Of a stretch of 64,000 nucleotides of DNA, positions 17,696-27,305 are shown one piece after another; the first letter of the stretch is position 1, and every line of letters starts with the position of its first letter. Origin of the DNA: Bacillota bacterium (GTDB taxonomy: Bacteria; Bacillota_A; Clostridia; Lachnospirales; Lachnospiraceae); the NCBI GenBank assembly GCA_023443625.1, contig JAEZTQ010000017.1:124001-188000 (forward strand). Reading direction: 5' to 3'. Position numbers and translations under genes: made by a program. The notes below the pieces were generated by a model. That model searched no databases. It had not been told where the DNA came from and saw only the letters and a program-made list of their open reading frames with translations.

Positions 17696-18360
17696 ATAAT
17701 TTTCCTCTCTTATACGTTATTCATTATAAACTTATTAAATAATTTAATCCCGACATTTTTACAATGAAAAATATAGGATATTACATCATGTAAATCTTAT
17801 ACTCAATTATCCTACTGGTTTTTGGTTTCATACTCAGAATACAGACTATCTTGAGTAGAATCTCAAAAAGCCTAGAACGCTAATAGAAGGGTGAATTATT
17901 ATACTGTTTTGTAGCGTGCTTACTTTATTTTACTGATTTTGCTCAAATTAGTAAAGCCTTTAATCTAGTGATTCACAAAAATCGTGTACAGTCAAGCTGT
18001 AACACGTTAGCTTAGTCTTAATAGCGTCTATATATACGACTTGATTACAGTTATACTTCTGTAAAGACAAGTTATCTGCCACCGATTATACATACTAAAT
18101 ATAACTATAGATCCTTGTATATTGATAGCATATCCATTAAGCTTATTTATAGTTTCAGATTAAGTTGCAGCTGGCTGAGATTGATATAAAAATAATTTAA
18201 GCTATAATATTGAAGTAATATAATAGCATGTTCATTATTAATATATTTTATCTCATAAAGAGCAACAAAATGAGAACAAGTATTTATGTGAAAAATCAGA
18301 TTATTATAAGAGTTTAAACTGTTAAATTATGGCGACTTAACTTATTTATAAGGAGTTTTT
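17696..18360. other. 665-bp divergent intergenic region
   Basis: This separates the minus-strand AraC gene from the plus-strand aldo/keto reductase. On the minus strand a TATAAT hexamer (17728-17723) lies about 30 nt before the AraC start with no good -35. On the plus strand a good promoter is annotated separately. No open frame of credible size and no recognisable RNA element were seen. An AraC operator would be expected here, but no clear direct repeat stands out. Confidence 0.5.
18181..18208 (+). promoter_or_regulatory. Sigma-70-type promoter for the aldo/keto reductase unit
   Basis: TTGATA (18181-18186) and TATAAT (18203-18208) are separated by 16 bp, a near-consensus vegetative promoter. 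Transcription would begin near 18215 and leave about 145 nt of leader before the ATG at 18361, which has an AAGGAG site. Confidence 0.6.
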
Positions 18361-19551
18361 ATGCAATTTAGGAAATTTGGGAAATTAAACTTTGAGGTAT
18401 CGGCACTAGGCTTCGGTTGTATGCGTTTCTCTTCAAAAATTAATGAAGCTGGAATAAAAGTAATAGATTTTGATCAATCTATAAAAATGTTGAAATATGC
18501 AATAGATAAAGGTTTGAATTATATTGATACAGCATATATATATCATGAAGGAAAAAGTGAAAGTATTTTGGGTGAAGTGATTAAAGATGGATACAGGAGT
18601 AAAGTAAGAATTGCTACAAAATTACCGATTTGGGATGTAGAAAAAATTGATGACTTTGATAGATATTTAGATATACAACTTAAAAGGTTGCAAACTGATT
18701 ATATTGATTGTTATTTGTTTCATGCATTAAATAAGGAATTATGGGAAAATAAGGTTTTAAGAATGAACTTACTTAAACGTGCCGAACTAGCAAAACGAGC
18801 AGGGAAAATAAAGTTTTTAGGCTTTTCATTCCATGATGAATATGATGTTTTTACTTCTATAATAGATGAATACAATAAATGGGACTTTTGTCAAATACAA
18901 TATAATTATATTGATATAAATAATCAGGCAGGTGTAAGAGGTCTAAAATATGCTGCAAAAAAAGGCTTAGGTGTTGTTATAATGGAACCTTTATTAGGTG
19001 GCATACTTTCAAATCCCCCAAAGGCGGTACAAGCAGTTTTTAAAACGGTCGATGTGAATAGAACGCCTACAGATTGGGCTTTGCAATGGCTTTGGAATCA
19101 ACCTGAAATATCAGTTGTTCTTAGTGGTATGGGGAATATGCAGCAAATTATTGAGAACATTGATTCTGCAGATAACTCTGGAATAGGTAAAATGACTTCT
19201 CAGGAAATAAATATAATAGAAAGGGCTCGTAATTTGCATGAAGAATTAACATTAATTCCTTGTGTAAGCTGTAATTACTGCCTCCCATGTCCGCAAGGCA
19301 TTAATATTCCTTATATTTTCGACTTGTTTACAAAAAGATTTAATTATGATAGGGTAGGAGAAAATCGAAATAAATATGGTGATACAATAAATAGATATAT
19401 TAATGAAATAGCTAGTTCCTGTAATTCTTGTAAAACTTGTGAAAACAGATGTCCTCAAAATATAAAGGTAAGCAGTTGGATGAGGATGTTAAAATATTGT
19501 GATAAATTACCTCATAATATTAAGTATTTTAAAAATTTAAAATTTACATAG
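18361..19551 (+). CDS. Aldo/keto reductase with C-terminal 4Fe-4S ferredoxin motifs
   Basis: A 396-residue protein. Residues 1-280 are an aldo/keto reductase barrel: FGCMRF near the start, then YIDTAYIYHEG with Asp and Tyr of the catalytic set, TKLP with the Lys, and FLGFSFH. The C-terminal 110 residues hold two cysteine clusters, CVSCNYCLPCPQGINI and CNSCKTCENRCPQNI, typical of the Fe-S subfamily of oxidoreductases in anaerobes. The AAGGAG at 18351-18356 fits the ATG. It would reduce or oxidise an alcohol/carbonyl using NAD(P)H or a ferredoxin-type donor. Substrate unknown. Confidence 0.88.
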   Translation: MQFRKFGKLNFEVSALGFGCMRFSSKINEAGIKVIDFDQSIKMLKYAIDKGLNYIDTAYIYHEGKSESILGEVIKDGYRSKVRIATKLPIWDVEKIDDFDRYLDIQLKRLQTDYIDCYLFHALNKELWENKVLRMNLLKRAELAKRAGKIKFLGFSFHDEYDVFTSIIDEYNKWDFCQIQYNYIDINNQAGVRGLKYAAKKGLGVVIMEPLLGGILSNPPKAVQAVFKTVDVNRTPTDWALQWLWNQPEISVVLSGMGNMQQIIENIDSADNSGIGKMTSQEINIIERARNLHEELTLIPCVSCNYCLPCPQGINIPYIFDLFTKRFNYDRVGENRNKYGDTINRYINEIASSCNSCKTCENRCPQNIKVSSWMRMLKYCDKLPHNIKYFKNLKFT

Positions 19552-19571
19552 TAATGCAAATTTATTAAGAC

Positions 19572-19602
19572 TATAGTTCTATCATAAAACTATAACATTT
19601 TT
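19572..19602 (+). terminator. Possible intrinsic terminator after aldo/keto reductase
   Basis: TATAGTT (19572-19578) pairs with AACTATA (19588-19594) over a 9-nt loop, and five T residues follow at 19598-19602. The stem is AT-rich and therefore weak. Confidence 0.45.
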
Positions 19603-19641
19603 AATGATTTAGATATCTTAGGCTATTATGGAGAAGTAATT

Positions 19642-20778
19642 GTGGCGAAATTAAATTGGAGGAATATGGGTGTAAATGGCTATGTAACGTCGAGATATTT
19701 GCGAATAAAGCATTTGCATAAAAATGCTATTTACAATTTTTTGCTTAACAAATATCAGACAATCAATAAAAAAGATCTAGAAATATTATATTACTGTAAA
19801 GATAAGCCTCAAGAGTTACAATTATTATTAAATAAATTTGATTCAAATAATGTTTTTGCGCTAGTACATAAGAAGCAGCTATTAAATTATACAGAACAGT
19901 GGACATTTAACTATATAAAACGTGTTGAAATAGAAACTAGTACAGTTTGTAATTGGAAATGTGAATATTGCCCTGTTAAATACAATAGACGAAAGCCTAA
20001 ATTCATTGATAAAAACTTGTTTTGCGATATTCTGGATAAATGTGTTGAATACAAACATGTCAAGCTAATAACCTTACATTCATACAACGAACCAACTATT
20101 GATCCCAATTTTACGTTTTATTTTGATGAAATACAGAAACGAAAATTACACTGGCTTTTGTATACCAATGGTAGTTTTATTGATGAGGATTTAATGCGAC
20201 TCTTGAAAAAGAACCAATATTTAAAAGAAATTACTATTAATATACCCTCTATGAATAAAGACTTGTTTAGTAGAATGACAGGAGCAGATACATATAATGA
20301 AACATTGAATGCTATAAGACTTTCGCTGAAATATCAGCTTAAGACATCAGTATCAATACAAGGTAATAAAAAATCACAAGCACTTGAAGCGAATAATATT
20401 AAGAATAAATTTCCCCAAGTTAATGTGATAACATACGGTACTGAAGACCGCGCCGGTTCACTTAAAAATGAGTATCAGCAAAATGTTGAAATAAATGACG
20501 ATAGATTATCTGGGTGCTTTATGAATACAGAACGTGCCTGCCTTTCGGTTGAGGGTGACTTAATACTCTGCTGTAATGATTTTTATCAAAAAAAGACATA
20601 CGGAAATATACAAAATTATGATACAATAGAGGGCTTATTACAAAATAATCAGTGTGTCGATTTAAGAAAAATAATTTGGGGTGAAAAGTCAGCGCCAAGT
20701 GATTTTATATGCAGGAATTGTATTATCATGAACAGATTTCATTCTGATGATGGAATGTTTAAAATTTATAATCAATAA
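19642..20778 (+). CDS. Radical SAM/SPASM-type protein 3
   Basis: A 378-residue protein that starts at GTG with GGAGAAG 5 nt upstream. Ligands are C103-X3-C107-X2-C110 (ETSTVCNWKCEYCPVKYN). The C-terminal auxiliary cluster segments are GCFMN, LCCNDF and CRNC. After the cluster site the LITLHSYNEPTID segment is shared almost exactly with copies 1 and 2, so these are one paralogous family acting on related substrates. The N-terminal domain is about 10 residues longer than in copies 1 and 2. It opens a tight unit with the GT9-like gene, the papain-fold gene and copy 4. Confidence 0.88.
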   Translation: MAKLNWRNMGVNGYVTSRYLRIKHLHKNAIYNFLLNKYQTINKKDLEILYYCKDKPQELQLLLNKFDSNNVFALVHKKQLLNYTEQWTFNYIKRVEIETSTVCNWKCEYCPVKYNRRKPKFIDKNLFCDILDKCVEYKHVKLITLHSYNEPTIDPNFTFYFDEIQKRKLHWLLYTNGSFIDEDLMRLLKKNQYLKEITINIPSMNKDLFSRMTGADTYNETLNAIRLSLKYQLKTSVSIQGNKKSQALEANNIKNKFPQVNVITYGTEDRAGSLKNEYQQNVEINDDRLSGCFMNTERACLSVEGDLILCCNDFYQKKTYGNIQNYDTIEGLLQNNQCVDLRKIIWGEKSAPSDFICRNCIIMNRFHSDDGMFKIYNQ

Positions 20779-20804
20779 GCTAATAAGGAAAATAATGGGA
20801 ATAA

Positions 20805-22082
20805 ATGGAAAATAAAACGCTTTACATATATACAAAAAAATATTTAATTTCAGCAATCGTAAATTATCTATATAAGCATCATTTTCATTTTCTTATACTA
20901 CTCAATTCAAATATCCAACCTAATGCGTCTATACAGAAGATCTATATTGGATCTATTTATGATTTGATAAGTTTTCTTAAATGTAGTAACACAAATAATA
21001 AAAATGAAACGAATAAACAGTATTATGTTTGCATTATTGCGAAACAAAGTAAAACTGGTATATTCAAAAGAAAATGGATCATACAAAAAGAATTGGAAAA
21101 GCATGTGCCCATTGATTATGTGGTGAACAGTTCCTTCTTAATATCAAAACATAAAAGAGAATCGGATCAAATATTTGTTTATGCTGAAACGAATTACAGT
21201 GGTGGTAATGCATTATTTTTAACTGTAGGTGGATATGGCGATTGGTTTCGGCATTCTGTTGTTCTACAAACATTCCTTCAATCTCAATCAGAACAGGTAG
21301 AGGTGTATCATGCAAATAAATATAGCCTAAAAGTAAGTAAATTACTTTTATATAAGTATAAAAACAAATTAATACCACAGCGTTTTAAGTATCGATTATT
21401 TAAAATCAATCATTATAGAAAGGTATACAATTTATCAGAGATAAGCTATGTAGCTTCTACCAGATTATATAATCTATCAAAATACTTAAATGGAATGTTT
21501 ATACCATATCCGGATAGAAATAATATTGATTTTAATAGCAAATATCAAAATCACAGACTTCTAAATAAAATTAGAGACTTAAAAGCAAAATATAGTTACA
21601 TAATTGGAATTCAATTTTATACCAACCATATATCACCGAATGACAGAAACTATTCAATGGCGTACGCTGAGACGTTTATAAAATTATGCAATCAAAATAT
21701 ATGTGTACTTAACTTGGCGCCTATACCTTACAAGATGAAAACAAGCAATAATTTTCTGGATATATCAAAAATATCATTATTATTTATGCCCGCAATTGTA
21801 AAGGAACTTAATTGTATTGTGGGAATCGATAGCTGTTTTGTGCATTTAGCAGGACTTATGCAAGTCCCAAGTATTGTTCTATTTAATAAGGTTTATGCAT
21901 ATTCATTGAGCGTTATTAGGAATAACTATAATTTAATTAGTAAAAGTGGAACAAATCAGTCTTTACTGCCTTGTTTGGTTTATGAAAGAATGATTCAGCT
22001 TATGGACCATAAATTAAAGGTCAATGTAGAGCCGTTAATAAAATACAACATTAAAACGGATCAAAATAGTGAAATAATATAG
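20805..22082 (+). CDS. GT9 (heptosyltransferase)-like glycosyltransferase
   Basis: A 425-residue protein. The C-terminal half carries VGIDSCFVHLAGLMQVPSIV, matching the GT9 motif (VGxDSGxxHLAaAlgxP) that binds the nucleotide-sugar donor in ADP-heptose:LPS heptosyltransferases. Before it, LFLTVGGYGDWFRHSVVLQ resembles the GxxGD loop of the GT-B N-terminal domain. About 130 extra N-terminal residues are unlike GT9. No membrane segment is evident. A Gram-positive anaerobe has no LPS heptose core, so a role in glycosylating the region A product is more likely. Note the heptose kinase and adenylyltransferase homologues in region B. Confidence 0.68.
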   Translation: MENKTLYIYTKKYLISAIVNYLYKHHFHFLILLNSNIQPNASIQKIYIGSIYDLISFLKCSNTNNKNETNKQYYVCIIAKQSKTGIFKRKWIIQKELEKHVPIDYVVNSSFLISKHKRESDQIFVYAETNYSGGNALFLTVGGYGDWFRHSVVLQTFLQSQSEQVEVYHANKYSLKVSKLLLYKYKNKLIPQRFKYRLFKINHYRKVYNLSEISYVASTRLYNLSKYLNGMFIPYPDRNNIDFNSKYQNHRLLNKIRDLKAKYSYIIGIQFYTNHISPNDRNYSMAYAETFIKLCNQNICVLNLAPIPYKMKTSNNFLDISKISLLFMPAIVKELNCIVGIDSCFVHLAGLMQVPSIVLFNKVYAYSLSVIRNNYNLISKSGTNQSLLPCLVYERMIQLMDHKLKVNVEPLIKYNIKTDQNSEII

Positions 22083-22091
22083 TAGGTGTAA

Positions 22092-23021
22092 ATGATGATA
22101 AATATGGATATAATAACATTTAAATGTTTAGATTGTATGGAATTGTGCTTGATTAATATTGCTAATTACTACCGAAAAAGCTATGCACTTTCATTTTTTA
22201 AGACCTTTCACTTTTCTTTCCTAAATGAAAATCAATTTCTAAGTGCAAAATTATCAATTGGAGAGCAGCAGATTAACGCTAATGTTAAAACGTTATATGG
22301 GATTACATTGAACGATAATTCTAGTAACAATATAAATGAAATTTATCAGATTGAACTACCATGTATTGTTCAAACAAAGATTAATCTTTGTCCATGGTTA
22401 CCTCAGTATAGACTACAAAGTAACTTACATTTCTTTATTATATTGGGTATTGATAAGGATAACCTTTATATCGCAGATCCAATAAATAGTACGAAGATAA
22501 TAACTATTTTAAAATCATTATCGATGAACATACTACATAAAATTTATTACGTTGAGTGTAGGTATCCCTATGACATGGTGTCCTATAAATATATCTATGA
22601 AAAATCGGTACAATGTATAAATGTGAATGAGCTCAATGAGAGTTACACAAAGTTCATTGAATATTTACATACAATTAAAGATCTGGATATTGAGTATAAA
22701 AATAAGGATACCCATTATCATATATCAGATATTGATAAAAAGATTGGGTATGATATTGCTGGATCTAGAAACTTATATGCTATATTTTTAGATAGTATAA
22801 ATAATTATTTTTTAGATGAAAGACTAGAGACGATAAAAAGTAATATTAGTAAGTCCATGTATATGTGGACAGAATTGCGGAATATTTTATTCAAATCACA
22901 TATTACTAAAACATTTGAACTAAAGCGCAGCAAAATCATCAGACATATTGATAAAATACGGCATTTGGAAATTGATTTGTATAATAAGCTATACGATTTT
23001 TATAAGGAGAAATACAATTGA
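22092..23021 (+). CDS. C39/BtrH-like papain-fold protein
   Basis: A 309-residue protein. LDCMELCLINIANYY (about 14-28) resembles the catalytic-Cys helix of C39-like proteins (DCGxAxLxMxxxYY). LHFFIILGIDKDNLYIADP (about 115-133) gives the His and Asp of a C39 or BtrH-type papain fold. There are no ABC-transporter or membrane parts. BtrH in butirosin biosynthesis moves an acyl group from an ACP onto an aminoglycoside, so an ACP-dependent acyltransferase is an attractive alternative to a peptidase, given the two ACPs of region A (inference). The start is ATG at 22092 or 22095; AGGTG favours 22095. Its end overlaps the next gene. Confidence 0.6.
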   Translation: MMINMDIITFKCLDCMELCLINIANYYRKSYALSFFKTFHFSFLNENQFLSAKLSIGEQQINANVKTLYGITLNDNSSNNINEIYQIELPCIVQTKINLCPWLPQYRLQSNLHFFIILGIDKDNLYIADPINSTKIITILKSLSMNILHKIYYVECRYPYDMVSYKYIYEKSVQCINVNELNESYTKFIEYLHTIKDLDIEYKNKDTHYHISDIDKKIGYDIAGSRNLYAIFLDSINNYFLDERLETIKSNISKSMYMWTELRNILFKSHITKTFELKRSKIIRHIDKIRHLEIDLYNKLYDFYKEKYN

Positions 23022-24115
23022 ATTATATAACATCCCCTTATATAAGGCTTCACAAAAGAAGTGAAAGCCATAGCATTATTATCAATTATCATATAAACAA
23101 AACACAGCTGATTAATAATGATTTACATTTTTTGTTAAAGCATTGCAGAAGGATTACAAGTTACCAAGAAATTTGTGAGATGTTTGGCAAGAAGCTTGCT
23201 GATATGGCAATTGATAAAAGTCTAATTCTCCAATTTGATGTGGTTTGGAAAATACATCATATTCGTAGAATGGAAATAGAAACTGTGACAGCTTGTAATT
23301 GGAAGTGCGTTTATTGTCCACAGCACACGATAAAAAGAAAATATGAAGTAATGCCAATGACCTTATTTAATACGATTTTAGAACGATGTCAAAAATATAT
23401 GAAATTTAATATCATTGCTTTTCATCATTATAGTGAACCAACGCTGGATCCATTCTTTAAAGAACGTGTCCTTGAGTTGGCGAAACGCAATTTCAGATTT
23501 GAATTATTTACAAATGGTAAAGCGCTAACAGAAGAAATGATTTGTTTATTAAAAAAGATATCTATACTGAATAAAATTGTGTTTAACTTTCCATCTGCTG
23601 ATCCGGCAGAATTTTGTGCTTTTACAGGTTCAGATTCGTATTATAAATCAAAAAAAGCAATTGAAATGTGTTGTGAATTGGGATTACCTGTTTATGTAAC
23701 ATCATTACATAGTAATAAGCATAACAATATGGAAAATATTAATAAGTTGTTTACAAATGCAATTTGCAATTCTCCCGAAATACAAGACAGAGCAGGGTCT
23801 CTGAAACATCCTGATTATGCTATGAATATAAATCTACATGATGAAAAAATGTATGGTTGTTTTTATTTTTTACATGTTTTGTATGTTACAGTACATGGTG
23901 ATTTGATTCCCTGTATAAATGATAGTTTAAATCAAAATTATATATATGGTAACATCGTTAATAATGAGATTGCTGAGGCATTGGAAAGTGAAAGTGCTCA
24001 GGAGATAAGAAAAAAACTATTCGGCGGTTCAGTAATACCACATGATTTTCAATGCAGAAAATGTATATTTATGAAATTAAATAAGCAAAATTTAAATGAT
24101 TTTTGGATTGAATGA
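23018..24115 (+). CDS. Radical SAM/SPASM-type protein 4
   Basis: A 365-residue protein starting at TTG 23018, overlapping the upstream stop (TTGA), with AAGGAGA 8 nt before. Ligands are C93-X3-C97-X2-C100 (ETVTACNWKCVYCPQHTI). It is the most divergent of the four. The HSYNEPT segment reads HHYSEPT, and in the C-terminal cluster region LCCNDY is replaced by IPCINDS, so one auxiliary-cluster cysteine seen in the others is missing. The closing CRKC remains. This suggests a different auxiliary cluster state or substrate (inference). Last gene of region A. Confidence 0.85.
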   Translation: MNYITSPYIRLHKRSESHSIIINYHINKTQLINNDLHFLLKHCRRITSYQEICEMFGKKLADMAIDKSLILQFDVVWKIHHIRRMEIETVTACNWKCVYCPQHTIKRKYEVMPMTLFNTILERCQKYMKFNIIAFHHYSEPTLDPFFKERVLELAKRNFRFELFTNGKALTEEMICLLKKISILNKIVFNFPSADPAEFCAFTGSDSYYKSKKAIEMCCELGLPVYVTSLHSNKHNNMENINKLFTNAICNSPEIQDRAGSLKHPDYAMNINLHDEKMYGCFYFLHVLYVTVHGDLIPCINDSLNQNYIYGNIVNNEIAEALESESAQEIRKKLFGGSVIPHDFQCRKCIFMKLNKQNLNDFWIE

Positions 24116-24310
24116 TTATGTTTACTATGTAATCTTATATTTTTATAAATAATTAATGTGAGTGTTTTAACCTAATTCAGTTAGTTCCTTTGCAGCATGC
24201 TTCAACGTAACGTTAGATAAGTGGTGGTATTTGTGTTTTCTTGATAGGATAGAGAATTTTCTAATGTTTTTAAGTAATAGAATAATCAATAAGAGAGAAG
24301 GATGATAACT

Positions 24311-24814
24311 ATGTTAACTTTAGAAGAGCAAAAGAAAGCTAAACCAGAATATCAAATTGTAGTAAATCTTTTTCTAAAGGATGAAACAAAAAAAAATTTA
24401 GATGATTTGGTTAAGCATATTGCTGATTTAAAACTAAAACCTCATTGGTATGCATTCAATGCTTTTTCAGTCAAATATAAAAGTAAAACTATTTTTCGTT
24501 TTACAATTAATGGAGATAATACATTTACGATATTTTTTTCTATTGTCGATAAAAAAGAAGATATAAATATTGTTGTTTCGAAATTACCTAAAGATATGCA
24601 AGATTTTTATTTTGAGAATTTTAGAAGATGTACTAATAACACAAGATTTTGTAAACCTGAACATAAAGATAAAAATAAAATAGTAATTCTCGGCAAAGAA
24701 TATAAATATTGTGCAGCGCCTGAATTTGTTATACATAATCCCACAAAAGAGCAGTTGAGATATATTGAGAGATTCGTACTAATGAGAAAAGAGAATATAG
24801 CATCTTTAAATTGA
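24311..24814 (+). CDS. Protein of unknown function
   Basis: About 167 residues, not recognised. It is soluble, basic and mixed alpha/beta in look, with cysteines in FRRCTNNTRFCKPE and KYCAAPEF. ATG at 24311 is preferred over 24302 because AGAAGG ends immediately before the latter. It precedes a GyrI-like ligand-binding protein by 143 bp. The two may be a small sensing unit unrelated to the flanking clusters (inference). Confidence 0.6.
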   Translation: MLTLEEQKKAKPEYQIVVNLFLKDETKKNLDDLVKHIADLKLKPHWYAFNAFSVKYKSKTIFRFTINGDNTFTIFFSIVDKKEDINIVVSKLPKDMQDFYFENFRRCTNNTRFCKPEHKDKNKIVILGKEYKYCAAPEFVIHNPTKEQLRYIERFVLMRKENIASLN

Positions 24815-24957
24815 TATTTTTTATCTATCAAAAACAACCTCATTTTAAAAATCATGATTTAGTTGTTACAGAATTGTAGTTCCATAAAAGGTTAATATGT
24901 AATTCATATAAACAAGAATAATAACAACAAATTTTATAATTTTGGAGGTGTAACAAA

Positions 24958-25488
24958 ATGAAAAAAATTAATGAGATAGTTGCTAACAGTAATGAAGTTG
25001 AGATTTTTGAAATGCCTGAAATGAAATTAATTGGACGTGAAATCCGTTGTGGAGGTCCTGATTTTCTCCGTAATAAAGAAAATGAATTATGGGAGATCAT
25101 TCTTGAAGACGGATTATTTGAAATTATCAAAAATCTTCCTTCTTTAATACCCAAGGCTTTTATGGCTTGGACTGGAAATTATACTCATGAGGATGGCACT
25201 TTTAGTTATATCATTGGGAAATTTGTTCCAATGGATACACCCATACCAAAAGGATTTACGGCGCGACTTTTACCGAGCACCTTAGTGGTAAAAGGAATAT
25301 ACGGTCAGGGATATTCCATGACAGAAACTTATGAGAAATGGGGATATACAAATAATTATGAGATTTATGGCTGGAATGCCGAATTAGTATTTGAGGATGA
25401 TCCAGACGAACATGATTGGCTTCATTTTTGCGAACAAAAATTGTGGACAAATATTATGCCGATAAAAAGAAAATGTGAAAATAAGTAG
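24958..25488 (+). CDS. GyrI-like small-molecule-binding domain protein
   Basis: A 176-residue protein with the layout of AraC effector-binding/GyrI-like domains: FEMPEMKLIGREIRC at the start, YIIGKFV in the middle, and a closing acidic segment before W(L)HFCEQKLW. A strong GGAGGTG site lies 7 nt before the ATG. Stand-alone GyrI-like proteins bind cationic or hydrophobic small molecules and can give resistance or act as sensors. No DNA-binding domain is present. It could protect the host from a cluster product, but that is only positional inference. Confidence 0.72.
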   Translation: MKKINEIVANSNEVEIFEMPEMKLIGREIRCGGPDFLRNKENELWEIILEDGLFEIIKNLPSLIPKAFMAWTGNYTHEDGTFSYIIGKFVPMDTPIPKGFTARLLPSTLVVKGIYGQGYSMTETYEKWGYTNNYEIYGWNAELVFEDDPDEHDWLHFCEQKLWTNIMPIKRKCENK

Positions 25489-26081
25489 TAAGTTAATACA
25501 TAAATGTTTTGTTGAGTTTATGATTTTTTCATGTGGTACTCCAAAAGCAAATCATATCCAGCAAACTCATTATGTTAACATAAAAGCGTCAAATGATATG
25601 TTTCGGTGTTTTTAACAACCAGCAATCTTGTTTGCCTCTGCTGCCAAAACAAAGTTATCTACACATAAATAATTCAGGCTCTGCTTAATGCAGGGCTAAT
25701 ATTTTGCTAATACATCTATAATTGCAATTAAATGATTACCTTTAATTGTTAAAAACTATACCTATTGTTGGTTTTACTACGCATTATAATAAAATATTAT
25801 ATTTATAGTATAAGTCTTTGTTTCGGCAGATATATACTATTTATAGTAAGTATTAATACATGTGGTATGAAGAAATACCGATGGCGAAGCTATGCTTTTT
25901 GTCAATTTCAATGAAATTATATAATAGATATCCTTTCACATGGAAAATTTATAGGATTTATTGGAAAAAAGGCTTTGTCTAACAATCAAGAAATTGAACG
26001 AGAGTTATAATTTAAAAAGATGCATTGCAACGTTTTCATAACGTTTCTGATCTTTAACATAACGAAAGGAATGAATATTAA
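25489..26081. other. 593-bp non-coding stretch before metK
   Basis: No gene, IS terminal repeat or known riboswitch is recognised. Features seen are a hairpin (GGCTCTGC 25677-25684 with GCAGGGCT 25690-25697, two G-T pairs) and an 11-bp direct repeat TATTTATAGTA (25800-25810 and 25838-25848) that brackets an AGTATA/TATACT inversion. A TATAAT hexamer lies at 26006-26011 without a good -35, and AACGTT occurs twice just before metK. The composition and lack of frames suit a boundary between two clusters, possibly an eroded mobile element (inference). Confidence 0.4.
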
Positions 26082-27305
26082 ATGAATAATAACTATTTAT
26101 TTACATCGGAATCAGTTACAGAAGGGCATCCAGATAAAATGTGTGATATAATATCGGATGCTATTTTAGATGCATACATAGAAAAAGATCCAAATGCAAG
26201 AGTTGCCTGTGAAGTTACAGCAGCTACAGGTGTAATTTCAGTAATGGGTGAAATTACTTCAAACGCGGTCATAGACATACAGAAGGTTGTCAGAGATACA
26301 GTAAAGGAGATTGGCTATGTTGGTGAACGTTTTGGCTTTAATTGGGAAACCTGTGCAGTTATCACCACGATAGACAAGCAGTCCGAAGATATCAACATCG
26401 GGGTAAGCAGTTCTATGGAATATAAAAACACGACAGCTAACTGCAATATGTGTAAATCCTGCCATGAAACCGATCCCTATGATATGGTCGGCGCAGGTGA
26501 CCAGGGAATGATGTTTGGATACGCCTGTAATGAAACAGATAGTTTAATGCCAGCCCCTGTTTTTTATGCACATAAGCTGTGTCAGCAATTAAGTCATATG
26601 CGCAAAAGTAATAAGATTGATTATCTTGGCCCTGATGGAAAATCAATGGTTACATTTGAATATCTGGACGGTAAACCCGTAAGAATTGACTCAATTGTTG
26701 TTTCAACGCAGCATACTGCAGAAGTATCTCAAAACAAAATTTCATATGATATGAGAGAATATATAATCAAACCTATTATTCCAAACAAATATATTGATAC
26801 CAATACAAAGATACTTGTTAATCCCACAGGACGATTTGTTAAAGGTGGTCCTTGTGCAGATACGGGGCTTACCGGACGTAAAATTATTGTAGATACTTAT
26901 GGAGGAATGGGCCGTCACGGTGGGGGAGCTTTTTCCGGAAAAGATTCAACTAAGGTTGATAGGACGGGAGCATATGCGGCTCGATATGTTGCAAAAAATA
27001 TTGTTGCGGCAAAAATAGCAGAAAAATGTGAAGTACAAATTGCATATGCCATTGGGGTAGCAAATCCCGTATCTGTTTACGTAAATACATTCGGTACATC
27101 AAAGATTTCAGATGAGGATATTATCCATATGATCAACAAAGTATTCGATCTTCGACCTGCATCCATTATCGAGCAATTTCAAATGAAAAATCCAATATAC
27201 AAACAGCTAGCAGCATACGGTCATTTTGGAAGAGATGATTTGAGAACCGCGTGGGAAAGTATTGACAAAGTTGAAAGGATAAAGGAATATTTTCATGTTT
27301 CATAG
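26082..27305 (+). CDS. metK: S-adenosylmethionine synthetase (MetK), unusual Cys-rich loop
   Basis: A 407-residue protein with the full MetK set: [63 protein letters not shown] and [10 protein letters not shown]. It makes SAM from methionine and ATP. Oddly, the segment that is usually the active-site gating loop (DIAxGVD...) reads DINIGVSSS. It is followed by an unfamiliar stretch with C121-X2-C124-X2-C127 before the GAGDQG box. It heads region B, which has at least eight radical SAM enzymes that consume SAM, so it may be a cluster-dedicated copy (inference). Two hairpins follow the stop. Confidence 0.95.
   Translation: MNNNYLFTSESVTEGHPDKMCDIISDAILDAYIEKDPNARVACEVTAATGVISVMGEITSNAVIDIQKVVRDTVKEIGYVGERFGFNWETCAVITTIDKQSEDINIGVSSSMEYKNTTANCNMCKSCHETDPYDMVGAGDQGMMFGYACNETDSLMPAPVFYAHKLCQQLSHMRKSNKIDYLGPDGKSMVTFEYLDGKPVRIDSIVVSTQHTAEVSQNKISYDMREYIIKPIIPNKYIDTNTKILVNPTGRFVKGGPCADTGLTGRKIIVDTYGGMGRHGGGAFSGKDSTKVDRTGAYAARYVAKNIVAAKIAEKCEVQIAYAIGVANPVSVYVNTFGTSKISDEDIIHMINKVFDLRPASIIEQFQMKNPIYKQLAAYGHFGRDDLRTAWESIDKVERIKEYFHVS

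Noticed and set aside
25960..26010. A transposase remnant before metK
   Set aside because: A short stretch looked vaguely transposase-like, but all frames are broken and no inverted terminal repeats or target duplication were found.
25489..26081. A SAM riboswitch before metK
   Set aside because: The conserved core elements of SAM-I or other SAM riboswitches were not seen. The hairpin present (25677-25697) does not fit, and no terminator with a T-run stands before metK.
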